In this document: positions 35,039 through 48,300 of the stretch, one piece after another
How the letters are laid out: the number at the start of each line of letters is the position of its first letter
Position numbering within the stretch: position 1 is the stretch's first letter
Position numbers and translations under genes: made by a program
Notes under the pieces: generated by a model
Told to the model about the DNA's origin: nothing
Seen by the model: only the letters and a program-made list of their open reading frames with translations
Databases searched by the model: none
Origin: Turbatrix aceti
Taxonomy: Eukaryota; Nematoda; Chromadorea; Rhabditida; Panagrolaimidae
Assembly (NCBI GenBank): GCA_963969345.1
Contig: OZ017768.1
Location: 7,712,718 to 7,776,717, forward strand
Reading direction: 5' to 3'
Length of the DNA stretch: 64,000 nucleotides

Positions 35039-38000
35039 CTCCAATCTGTCGTCCATATTTAAAAAATTAAAATTACATGAAGTAAATTAAACAAGTCAAA
35101 GCCCCATCCATTCCGAACACAAAGTACGACCAACTATAATACTTAATGGGTGGGTTGGTGCCATTAGCCACTAACATCGCTCGTTCGTGTTAGGGCTGAT
35201 GGCTACTACGTAAGTAAATAGTATACTAGGGCTTTAACTAGTGTTTTTTTTCTTTTTTTTTGCTCGTGTCGTCTGCTAGGCTATAAAATGAGGCTACAGG
35301 CAACCACGGGCGAAAAAAAAACAACAAAAAACAGTTGTTCAGTTAGAAAATGGTCTTTCGTTGTTTTGGCACGCTGGAAGGAGTTTGTTCAAACAACTGA
35401 TCCAAAAACCTAGCCATAGGAAAAAATATGGCATAGGTTTCGCTTCCGGGGTTGCCTTAGGGTCCGGAGTGAACGAACAAATGAACGAATGATGCGAGAT
35501 TCGAAAAAAAAGAGAGAAGACATACAAATCAGAGTCCTTGGGGTTCACTGTAGAAATATAAGTGTACATAAATGAACGCTCCCACAGTTATGTAAGTAGC
35601 GTTCGTTCGCGTTCACAGTCCTCCTTATCCTAAGTATAAGTATGCACGTGAACGAACGAACAGAACAGTAAAGGGTGGTATCAAAGAGGTTCGAGCCAAG
35701 TCTTTGTCCTAATACCCGGCTCAATACCAGGAACATTGTCGACGGTGAAAATGAAGACAAGCCAAGGTGGTATTTTTAAGGTAGTTTATCTTCGTATCTT
35801 TGATAGAAAAGTAACGAGAATGAGAGAAGATTAGTTGGACAACTTTGCTCGTTGTTAGGTCTCCCTTATCAATTTTTCAATTTTGGGATTACCTGCAGAG
35901 AGGAGGATTAGCGGGATTGTTGCCGCCGAGCGATTGTCGAACGCGATAAAAAAAGATATTAGAACCCAAAACTAAAACTGTGAAGCATCAAAAAAGGGAA
36001 AGCGGGAAGAAAGCAAATCCGATGGTGTTTTTCTGTTTTCTTTTCCTCCCACCAAATTTATTTGTTTATCAAAAAAAACATTGATAACTCATGGTATTTA
36101 AATTGGTGTCGTATTTATTGTAGACCAAGAAACAAGGCGACTGATTATACAGTTAAATGATCGTCTAGAAGATTGAGTTGGTGGGGCAAAAAAAAACATA
36201 AAACATAAGAGTTCCGGAGTTTTGCGCGCACACAAGTTCAGGGAATTATTTAGTGCCCGCGATACGTTAGCGTGCATGATCGCTAGTCAAATGACTGACT
36301 GACTGACCTGGACCATAAACAATGCTTGCTAGGAGTGTGAAAAGTTTGGGTACTGGTTGGTTGGTCATCGTCGCGTCGCAACCTGGCGCCCGCGCTGTCT
36401 CAACCCAGCGAACAGAACAACATACAACTTGTGATTTATCCAAACGCTGACAGCTTGAAACTAAACCAGAAGGGTACAATAACAATTCTTTGTTTGTGGG
36501 ACAAGTCAGATGATCGTGAGTGTGAAATCGCGTATGTAAGCACTTGCCTGGGAAAAAAACGGTGATATAGGATGGGGCGATGGAACTCGGTAATCCATTA
36601 TATTTCTGAGAAGGGATAATACTGTCAACAGATGACTGACATTTCATTTCAAACATTCAAACATGGGATTACAGAACAAAACTCGTTGGTATTTGAAAAA
36701 AAGATGAAAACAGTTGAAAAACCAATTTTTTAAATACTAAAACATCGTGAAACAGAATACAAAACAAATAAAAACATACATATTTATGATTTTTTGATTC
36801 CTCAAAAAATATTTGAGCTTTGAATTTGAATTTGAAACTTTTTTTCCGGAACGAATAAATAAATATTTTTTTAAGAGGAAGAAAAAGAAAAAAATGACTT
36901 CTGGTCCGGTTGGAACCAATCTGAGGTCACACGCGCTTGAAGTGCCCTCAAATGCCCTAGGAAATTTAAAATTCCTTCCCGGCCAGGAGGGCAAGTTAAA
37001 TTATGCCAAGAAGTTGAAACCCAACCTTCTGTGACCTTCCATCTCTCATTATATGTAGTTGAATCTGTCCTCACGTGGTGGGGGCAGTTACTCCCCCCTG
37101 CAAATAAAAGAAAAAAAGAATGAAGGCATTCATCATCGCCGAGGGCATCCACCGAAGAAGAACGCGTGCATCTATTATACTAGTTAGGACGCAATTTGCT
37201 TCCACTTCTTTGGCCATGATGCGTGCAAAAATTTAAAAAAAAGAAAAGAAACTTGTGTTAGTTGCAGGAAGAAAGATTCCTGGCGGCTCGGCTTCTGGGG
37301 GTAATTGGTCTCTGCCGGTCTGGGTATGGGTATGTTTAATAAATGCTGTGGGGGCAGATTCACACAAACCACAGAGGTTGAGATTTTTTAAAATTCTGAT
37401 GAACATCCGAATAACTCCAACGAACAGAGTGAACAGTGAACATCCACAAACCGATTTCTACATTGGAAAGGATGACAAATCCAAATATAAAACATAGCTA
37501 CACGCCATTTTAGACCGAAATTGACGTAGATAGATACAGGTGAAAGAAACCCTATGAAACCAACAAATAAGGAAATACAACCAACATGAGCAACCAACAA
37601 CCAGAGGGTATAAAATGCGCTACAAAACAGGTAAACGTAAAAGGTAGACAGACTAGAAAAGCGAAAAGCAAGTCGACGTAGTATAGAATCTGTTTTTATG
37701 CGCTGACTGAGTCAGTAAGATAAAGATAAAAACAGCTCTACGGCGACCCAGGATAAATGTCGGTACACTGGGATAAACCAGATTCTGCCCCTGCAAAAAA
37801 ATAGAAGACCAAGTGCTAAGGATATTAGTCAGTTTTTTTGCGTTTTGCGCGCTGTTGTATAATAGTTGTAATCCAAGCTTAATCGAGGTAAACGTGCTAA
37901 AACGTGAAGACATAGACAAATTTGGCATTTTTTAAAATGTCGGTTTTTTGAAATGAGCACATAATCGTCTCGAAGAATTCATATTTTAATCCTTGGAGCG

Positions 38001-40451
38001 GAACAAACCACTTAGTTAGTTTGCAAGAAACTTTTTTTGTTCAAGTCGAGAAATATTACATACAAAATTCCCTGACAAACAAACCAGAAGTCAAGAGTGA
38101 AGTCATTTAATTTAGCCTTTCACCGTTGACAGATGGGCGCCCGGGGACCATAGAGTACAGATTAGAAAGCTGCAGCCCCATACATACCTTCGGTGTCAGG
38201 TGAAAAGTGTAAAGGTGAATGGCATTCAAGTCATGCAGAATGCTATGTATTTAAATAGACAGATAGATACCTAGGGGCTTATTACAAGGAACCGAAGAAG
38301 CCAGATAAATGCCAACTTTTGATGTTTTAGTATTTATCATTTGTTGAAACCCCATAAATTCTCGGTTATCGGTTGGTTATGAGGTGTGAAATGAGTGAGC
38401 AAGCATGGCACGCTGCCGCGTGTCATAAAAATTGCTCTCAGGCTAGGAGGAGATTGTGGGACCAATAATCAGTGCTCGCTGCCCATGGGTAGCCACGAGG
38501 CGGACGCGTAGCCAAGTTGGTGCAAAAAAAGAGGCAAAAACGATAAAAGATACATAAATATAATATTAAATAGAAATGAGACTTTTTAGGGATATTTCAA
38601 AAATGCAACGTGCAAGCGTTGACTGAAATATGTATCGTAGTCGGCAGCACACATCAGCCGGAGATCAAGAATCAGTTTGTCGGACGTGGACGTCCGACAA
38701 ACCTTGCAGGTATCTTTTTAGCCTGCTTGCTTCACAGACGGACTGTGGCATGGCACTTTGATTTGCACAATTAATACATATATGCATACAATTAATATTT
38801 ATATGTATTAATTTTTTTAAACTACAAAAAATCACTACACGCACGCATCGGTATAATAGTTGGCATAAAAAAAATTGTTATCATCTACCGGGCAATTGGA
38901 CAGGTAAACAGGTGTGTAATAACAACAATATGCAAAAAAATAATGACGCTTACGTATTTATGTAGACATTTCTTTTACGGTAGACACAACAGCGGGGATG
39001 AGCAGGGAGCAATTATAAATATAAAAACTTGCAGAATTTTCTGTTCTGCAAGCTCGGGGCGACAAAACATAACTTACTGCGTTGCAAAGAACCGCTACAA
39101 TAAAAAAGTATAAATTTCACGAAATAATTAAATTTGCACAGACGGAAGCGATCTTTTTTTCCTGCCATGGAATGAAATGGTTTCTGTGTTTTGACTGGGG
39201 ATAAGGCACTTTACAGGGAAATGCATGAAAAACATGCGCTTCTCGAAGATGAAACGGATATTAGAGTGCAAATTCGGAATTTGCAGAAAATGCATCGATG
39301 AACGGAAGTTATGACATTGAGGTGGTATTACGGTAGGGGAGATTGGCATTTTTGGAGTGACTCATGTCAAAATTTAAAATGGTTTGTAAAAAAAAATGTT
39401 TTTTTATTTTTTTCTTCAAAATCAAAATTTTTTTTGAGAAAATATTAAATGTAAAATGAATTTTTGGCACATCGCGGACACGTTTTATCATGTTTCGCCA
39501 TTTTAGGAAAAATTTTAAATACATGTTCGTGACACGCAAAACTCCCAAATTTGGATCCGACTAGCAAGTTTTTCTTTTTCTTTCGAAAACGTGCTTTACA
39601 CTTTTTTTTGACACAACAAAAAAATCACGTTTTTCAACAACACGTTATAAATATATACAATCGTTCGATGTTGGACGTACTATTGGACGATAGGCTTAAC
39701 AGGGAAGGCAGGTACACAATACATCCAACATTCTTGTTTTCTTTGTCCTGGGAAAGAGAGAAGAAAAAAAACGAAAGCGAGCTAGCTGGCGCCTAAGAAT
39801 AAAAATTTCAGGGAGAGGGACGAGATCAGCGAGCGCGGACGAACAATTGGCGAATCGCCATTTTTGTTTCTGAATCACTACGCAAGCGGTGAAAAAAAAA
39901 CGGGCGTATTGATTTTGATTTTTTCTCAGAAGACGATTTACGAAAACAGGTGCAAAAAGCACTCAACTCTGGTTCTTGGGTAGGTCCGAGGTAAAAGTTG
40001 AGTGCGGAGGTTGCCAAAAAGACAAAAAGAGAAAAACAGACCCAAGAACCAAAAAGATCATGCTGGCTGGTCCGTTGTCTGCTTGTAGCTTCTATTTGCA
40101 ATCCAAAATATTTATTTACATACAACAGCACCGTGTTTTTCTTTCCGTGTCCCACAGACACGTACTAAACTTTTCCTTGTTGAAAGAGTAAAAAAAGGAC
40201 GAAAAGCGATCTGTGTTATCTGTAATTTCACACATTTACGGCCCGGCTGGTCGGGCTAGACTGGGTGAGTCAGTGAGCAACAACAGTGCACTGTACTCAC
40301 ATCAGTCTGTGGACGACGACTAATATTTACCTTGCATGAAGAAATGCGTGCAACTTTTGGCGAAAAAATGAGGCTTTTCGTCCGACTACGTGGCGGAGAG
40401 ATGACCTGAATGGTCGAGTCAACAGCTAAAGACCGAGGGCGACATACAAGA

Positions 40452-40463
40452 GGGGGGGGGGGG
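40452..40463 (+). repeat. Poly-G tract (12 G)
   Basis: Twelve consecutive G, matching in length the tract at 14854-14865. Confidence 0.9.
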
Positions 40464-40866
40464 CAAAAGCTGTCATTAGATTCGTAATTTTGAATTCTGT
40501 GACGCCGAACACGGATTTTTAATACTTTGCCGAAGATGTTGACCCGCAAAGCCTGGGGATGATGCTGCTAAGGATGCTAAGGTGCTTTGCGGTCTTGATG
40601 ATTTTAAATTTTTTTAACCGGATTTTAAAAATGTTTTTTTTCAATATTTTTTTTTAAAGTTTAAAACGGGGGCTCTAAAAAATCGAGTTCTAAAATTCTA
40701 TATGTATTTGAACCCGTAAAAGATCTAGAATTCGAAATTATGGGTTAAAATGAGTTTTAAAGCTCTTTGCTCCCCGGCACGCAATATTTGAACTTTGAAC
40801 TTGATTTGACCAAAAAATTTTCAAACATGTAAAATTTTTTGTCGATTTTGAAAAAAAATGTAGTAG

Positions 40867-40916
40867 AATGTTTTTGGGTACCCAAACCGAATTTAATTAG
40901 GATACCCAAAAACATT
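40867..40916. repeat. Hairpin with perfect 14-bp arms
   Basis: AATGTTTTTGGGTA (40867-40880) and TACCCAAAAACATT (40903-40916) are exact reverse complements with a 22-base AT-rich loop. Confidence 0.85.
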
Positions 40917-43900
40917 GGCTGGGTTTTTTGGACCAAAAATGGGGGAACAACTTTTTTTGTCTGATAACGAACCGATCGTTTTGAAAATATTGTTCGAAAA
41001 ATATTCGCGTCTGCAAATGAACACGAAAAAAACAGAAAAAAAGCGTTCACCCAACTCTGATTACGACACATGCCCCTACTGTAGGCACATACCAGATTTC
41101 TGACAGGTGCAAAGGTCGTGTAATTAGAAAACACTTCATCCGGACATTGGCATTGGGTTTTTTTCGAGCGTGTATTTAGAAAAACAGATTGTCGCTAAAT
41201 AGCCTCGATTATTGTCAGTGATGCGATGTCACACGTGACGACTGACAGAAATTTTTTTTATAACACCTCCGAGAGTCGACGTGATTTTTGTGGAAATGAG
41301 CTAAAAGCTAAAAAAAAGAATTTAGAAGCATGCTTGCAAGAACAACTCTCTGGAGCCTGCTTACACGGGAGATACTACCGAGAATGGGCAACACTATGTA
41401 CTTTTTAAAATTGCATCCAAAACGGGAAGCGAATGAGAGCGATAAAAACGATACAGACAGAAATGCTGCCTCAGTCAGACGATGGGGTTTAAAAACAGAA
41501 AACGCATTCGTTCGTTCGTCGTTCGTTGTCGGGGGAAATGGATGAATAATTCCGGCACGTTCACCGGAATTCACAAGGCGCAACTTTGACGAAAGAAGTT
41601 CGACGAGACAAAAAATAGAGTTAAATAGAGTTTTTTATTTGACCTTTGGATGAGCCTGCAGAAGCCGACAACTTGGGAGAATAATGTATGACGACGCTCA
41701 CAACGTGGCGACAAAGATGGCGGCATCCGCGCGCGCCGTCTTCGACAACAAGCGTGAGAGTAACTGGTGTGCTCCGGGAACGGAACACGCGCGCGTAAAC
41801 ATGCAGACAAGTTACAGGAGATAAATAGCAACGTAAATAAACACTGATGACATAAATAGAGATAAATTGAGAAACAAGTTTTTTGCTCTTGCACGTTTGT
41901 TTGTTTCTTTTTCTGGACGATTTTTTTTTTACTCTTTTTTACGAATACGGTAAAAAATAAAAAAATTAGATACAAAATTTATGTTTATGTAAAATTTGGG
42001 AACGCACAAAAAAGTTTTTGAACATTTTTGACTATTTTTTGCCATTTTAGGACGCCAAAAATAATGCACAATTTTTCAAAAAGGAACGCGTGGGATTTGA
42101 TCTACTACCTGACAGCTTGTGACAAGCCGCGAAAAAAGTTGGCCTTTTCGGCCTTTTTCTCGGCTGTCAACGACAAAAGAACTAATTTATCAAAATAAGT
42201 AGAAAAAATGTTTTACGTGTCAAACTGACCAACTTGACAAGTAGAAAAAAACACTCGAAATGGGAAAAAAAGGAAGCCAAATGCCAAAAATGAAGGTTGG
42301 ATTGCGTTTACGTTTACGGTTTTTTTAGTCAGAAATTGTAAACTAACCGTAACCACAATAGCAATAGTTTTTTTTGTGTTCATAAAATGTTCGTTTATCT
42401 GAACCCAAATTGAAAATGTTGAATTCGGCTCTTTGAACCGAATTTGGTCAATTTGGTCAAATTTGGTTCTGGTACCGAAAATTACAGTAAACATTTTACG
42501 AATTCAGTTACATGAATTTACCTGCGCCGACTGACTATACGTTTACCCCGGTAAAACCAAACAACTGTCTGCGAGCGAGCATAAAAAACCCGAGACAACA
42601 AATACCAGCGGTAGTTATAATTGCCTATGTACCTGACCACATGATGGTCGGTCTTTGGGGAAGCAAAGTTAAAAATATAATATCATAAATACAACCAAAA
42701 AACAAAACAAAAAAAAATCGCAAAAACAATGCACTAATTTTTCACAGCGGCAAACCGGAAAAAAAGGCTTGTTTATGGAATGTCAAAAGTTCGTTCAGAG
42801 GAGGAGGCGGATGGAAGAGGATTGGGATGGATGGCTGATGGTCAGTCATCCGCGAGCGGATGGATGACTTTGCTCTTTGAACTCGCAGAGTGGGTTTTAT
42901 GGGGTGAAAAAAAGGGATAATGCGTCCGTCTAGCGAGGCAACGTGCCGACCAACAACGACCTTCTGGGGAATAATGACTTTGAAATTGTGGTGGGTTAAT
43001 GGTCAGCGGAAGGAGGCAGAGAATTGGAGGTGAGGGTGAGGGTAAAAAAGGTAAAAGTGCGTGAACGCACTTTTATCTAATAATACAATTTCATGCAAGG
43101 TGTGCCTCCGGGGATGAAGCTGCAAATGAACACGTATATAATGTTCAAAAATGAGTTTCAAACTATGTACACAATATTTTTGGTTCAGATTTGGAATTTG
43201 GATGCACGGTTCCAAAAATAGAAAACAGGGGGTTACGATAACTGACATCGGTAAAAAGTTTATTTGGGCACATGTACAATTAATTTGGTTTACTTTTAAG
43301 TTAATTTCAGCAGTGTTATGAAACTCGGTTAATTTTATTTATTTTGGACAAAAAAGTGATATCAAAGTTGTTTACCTACCGTAAAATTTTCCCGTCAAAA
43401 AAAACGTCATAAAAATGGACTTTGAAAGAGAAAATTATGAGTTACGATGAATGAAAACGCAATGGTTGAAAGAACAGTTTTTTTTGGGGGGCACACGTGC
43501 ACGTGCAAAACAAATTTGGTTTGTTTTATGCCAATTTTCGCTGTTTTTTTATAAATTAAATTTTTCAACAGAAAAAGTTAATTTATAATTCATAATTTAT
43601 TTATCAACTGAAAACGTCAAGGTGTTAAAAAACTTATTTCTGCGCCTGTTTAAAAAATATTTTGAGCAATTTTTTTAAACACCGTATTTTTATATTTTTA
43701 ACTGCACTTTGCCCTCGGGCATCCATCCAGTGACACAAAAAAAGGCAACAGCAACCGGGTGGCATGCCGGAAGAAGAAGAAAGAACAAAGTCCTCAGGGA
43801 TATCGAAGCTTGCATCAATTCGGCCCCAAAAAAACAGTTCTTTTGGAAAATGATAACAAGAAATGAAAAAAAATGGAAGAAAGTTTATCTTCCTCATTTT

Positions 43901-45334
43901 TTTGACAACTTTTCAAAAAGCCTGTTTTTTGGAAAAAAAACAAAAGAAGAAAAAACAAAACAAAACAAAATTTGACGCCTAGCCAGACAATTTTGTTTTT
44001 TTTGCCAATTCCCAGACGAGACAATTTTGTATACCGTATGCCTTGTTGACCAGACTCGAAGCCACTCATGGCTTCTGGCCTCCAAACTAAGTTTTCTATC
44101 TAAAAAAAGACGAAAACTCACCTGTGGCGTACAAAAAAAAGCTTGTTTGTTGACAACCGACCAAATTTTATAACATAAATGTGTGTTTTTTTTTGTGGTC
44201 GCTTTTGTGCTCGCTACACCACTTTGCATCCACTAGCAACTGAAGCCCGAAAATCTAAAAAAAAGATTGGATGCATGATGCATCTTCAATCTGCCAAGTG
44301 GGTCTCGCACGCAAAAGTCGTCACCGTAGCCATCCATTCATCAAGAAAATGTGAAAATGTTTTTTTCGTGAATGTGAACAGAAAAGTGAAAAATAGGGGT
44401 CTCAAATGCAGAGCACACACGCGATTTCGGAAAATAAGGAGAACGGCACTTATTCACATTAGAGACCTGACAGAAGCACAGGTGAGTGCTGTTGGAAGAA
44501 AAATAACGCAATAACAAAGGGAACAAGTCAGCAAGCACTTTTTTAGGGAATTTTTTTTAAAAAAAAATGTTTTCAAAAAACATTTGCATTTAGAAACGGT
44601 TTTCTGAATTTTTAAAATTAAAAAAAAATTTGGTCAGTATTTTTTTTATTTAGGTACTTTTTTTGAGGTCAAAATTTTTTGATGTATCGACAACAAAAAA
44701 AATTCTGAAATACCGAAACAAACACCCAAAAAAAAAATTTAAAAGCAGGTTCAGATTCTGCGTTTTATTACCCGACAATATTTTTCCCAAACGAAACCGA
44801 AAAAATCTTTCATGTTCGATTTCGACGAACAAGAGTCCTAATATGGTTTGAACTCGACAAAACTGTCCACGTGCCAAACTTCGTCAACAACCAAACCCAA
44901 AAAAAAGACTTTTTTGAACCCCATAGTGCATGCTTACGCTACAAACGCTCGAAAAAGCGTCAGAAAACACACAATAAAAAAAAGAGAGAACGGAAAGTCT
45001 CTGGGGTTTTGATTCAGGCATTTTTGGCGCTTCTGTAAACAAAAAAAAAACGCGTTTGAATATAAAAAATGGCATTTCTTGATCATTCTTTTTTGCAAAC
45101 GTCAACTGTAATTATTTACAATTGCCATTCATGAAAACGATAACCTGCAAATCATGCCTGAATTATTCAATTTTACATAAATGCGTGCCGTCCATAATAT
45201 TCCCAAATAAATAAATATTTGGCTGCAGGAAGCACCAAGAAGTATGTATTTTATCTCGCGCGCAAAAGTCCACGTCTTGTCTTGCCAAGACAAACTCCGA
45301 ATTCGTCACAGGTGCGTGTACTTTGTAGCCATCC

Positions 45335-48300
45335 ATGACACGTATTTATTTATCTCGTGTCAGGTTGATGATCCGCCTGCAGATGGCTGCCTACGGTCAC
45401 ACGATCCCCGTCGGCGTCACCCAGGGTCAATTGCCGCCTGGCCAGGTTCAGGTTCAGGCTTCAGCACCCTACGACTACCGCCCTCATATGGCTGCCTACG
45501 GTGCGCCGATTCCCGCCGGGTTCACCCAGAGTCAAATGCCGCCTGCCCAGGTTCCGGTGGTTCCGGCTCTCGCCCCTTACGGCTATCGTCACCCCATGGC
45601 GGCCTACGGTACCCCGATGACCGGCGAGGTCTCCCAGGGACACATGCCGCCTGCCCAGGCTCAGGTTCAGGCTCCCGCACCTTACGACTACCGGCACCCG
45701 ATGGCTCTCTACGGATCACCGCTCCAGAATGGCGTCACCACGCTGCATCAAGCGGTCAGATGGCCCACCGCGTTCCACATGCCTTCTGCATTGACGCAGG
45801 GTAACCAGCAGTCGCATCTTGGTCCCGTTCCAACGACCGGCGTCCATCCTGACCCGCGCGCTACGGTTCCGACACCACAGCCGCCAGGAGCGCCGCCTCC
45901 TACTCCGGTACAGGCGCATGCCACAATGGCACCGTATCTCACGCCTATGGTCCCATACCTCACTGGCCAGCCACTCACGTCGTCTCGACTGCCACGTCTG
46001 GAACTGCCCACATTCGACGGCAGTCCATCACAATTCGTCAATTTTTGGGAGTCCTTCCGCGCTGGCATCGACGCTCGCCCGCTCCCGGCAGTTGAGAAAT
46101 GTACGCACCTCTTTTCCCTCCTTCGTGGAGATGCGGCTCTCGAAGTCAAGGGACTGATGGCAAGCGCCGAATCGTACGCCATCGCACTCCAAACACTACA
46201 GGCTCGCTTCGGCCACCCAGATGACGTCCGCCAGGCGCTTCATCAAGAGTTGGGAAATATACCGCCCTGCCCCGAGCGCTGTTCCTATGGAGTCATACGC
46301 TCCACCATGATCGCCGTCGAAGCACTTCTTCGGCAACTTCAAACCATGGGCGACGACGTACATCATCCACAACTTCTGCAGGTCGTTGAACGGTTACTCC
46401 CCCCCGAGTTCCTCGGCAAGGTATGGGAACGCTGCCACGAACCACGCACCCTCCAGGAGACACGACTCGTGATCGCAGCGCTCCTCAACAAACAAGAAAG
46501 ACTGCAGCGCGTTCGCCCAGTCACCTCTAAGATCGCTCCTGCCGTCACGACAACAACGTTAGCCACTGCTGTTCGCCCTCGGCGCCCCCCCAAATCAAAG
46601 GCCCCCGAAGAACAGGCAAATGCCGCCACTGAACACCGAACTACAACCACGCCACGGGCGCCTCAGCCGGCGACACGTCCCATTCGCCCGTGTCTGTTCT
46701 GCACTTCAGCAGAACACAGCACCACGGGCTGCACAGAGCACAGCACGGTCGCACAGCGCGAAGAGCGCTTACGCGTCCTCAATCGTTGCCCCCGCTGTTT
46801 GGCCTCGGCGCACCAAACAGAGGAATGCAACGTGCGGCGCGCACCGTGCTACATCTGTCAACAACTCGGGCACCACCCAGCACTATGCCCAGAACGACAA
46901 CACACGCGATCCCCACGGACAACTCAAGTCGCAGCGGTCTCCGTCTCTCAACCAGAAGCGTTCCTGCCTCTTGCCTCGGTGCGGGTCCACAATGGCTTGC
47001 CAACATCGCCAACCGCAACTCCATGGATCTTGCTTGATGCGTGCAGCGAATCCAACTTCATATCGACGGAGCTCGCTACACGCCTACAGCTTACAGCGAC
47101 GGAGGCAACGACCATGACTATTGGAACCATGGGCGAACGCTCCCACACCGTGTACGCTGAGCGCTATACGGTGTACCTGCGACAAGACGACGGATCCGAC
47201 AAGGCAGTGCAGTGCTGGGCCGTTGACACACTCCTACAACCGCTAAGGCACGTTGAGAACGCCTCTGCCAAGGTCGAAATGCTTCTCGGCATCGACACCT
47301 ACTTCGACGTCGTCCACGGATGTCCGCAACGCCTGCCTTCCGGGCTGTATCAGGTCGATACAACACTCGGCACGCTGACCTGTGGCAAACAGGACGACAC
47401 ATACCGCGTCCAGGTAGCCCACATATCTCTGCTTGACAAGCAGGAGGCAGCACTCGACCAGCTACTCGAACGGCAGTGGGGGCTGGATGCCATCGGTATC
47501 GTCGACGACCCCCACGAGATCGATGATGATCGAGCGCTTGCTCTGCTGAACGCTTCGGTCACCCGCGACGGGGAGGGACGCTATCACGTGTCTCTTCCTC
47601 GTCGGCCAGTCCCGTCGCAATTCGGCGACAATTTCGGGTTGGCTTACGCCCGCCTTGTGTCCGTCGCACGCCAGTTGCAGGGGCACGACGCGGAAAGCTG
47701 GACGACGTACGCCGCCATAATTCGCCAACAACTGGACGCAGGCATCATTGAACAAGTAAACGAACGGGTGCCCGACAATACAGTACGATACATACCACAT
47801 CACATGGTATTCGGTAAAAAGAAACGCATCGTATACGACGCTTCAGCACGCCAAGGCAAGTCGGGATCGTCGCTCAACGACATGCTTTACCGCGGTCCGT
47901 TGCTACTACACAACTTGGCCGGCATACTGCTACGGTCGCGCCTCTCACGTCTTCTTATCAGCGCGGATGTGGAGAAAGCATTTCTCATGATCGGAATTCA
48001 CGAGACCGACCGCGACCTCCTACGTTTCGTTTTTCTCAAAGACCCGTCGCGCCCGCCGACGCGGGACAACATCCAGATCTACCGCTTCTGTCGCCTGCCC
48101 TTTGGATTGAACTGCGCCCCGTTCGTACTCAACGCCGTCGTGCGTCACCATCTCGCCACCTCGGGATCGCCGCTCGCAGCGGTTATTGCTAACGATATTT
48201 ACGCAGACAACATCTTCCTTCGCGTAGATACTCAAGCCGAGGCGACGCAACACTGTGCAACAGCGAAGCAGCTCTTTGCGGACGCCTGCATGAATCTGCG

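Larger units (their letters stand above)
34010..45334. other. Gene-poor 11-kb stretch
   Basis: I see no gene with a domain or a consistent exon chain. The sequence is AT-rich with scattered mid-GC patches (for example 36,270-36,560, 38,110-38,530, 41,640-41,820 and 42,770-43,020). It contains isolated hairpins (34611-34658, 35003-35038, 40867-40916) and a 12-G tract. The missing signal-peptide exon of the minus-strand membrane protein may lie here. Confidence 0.4.
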
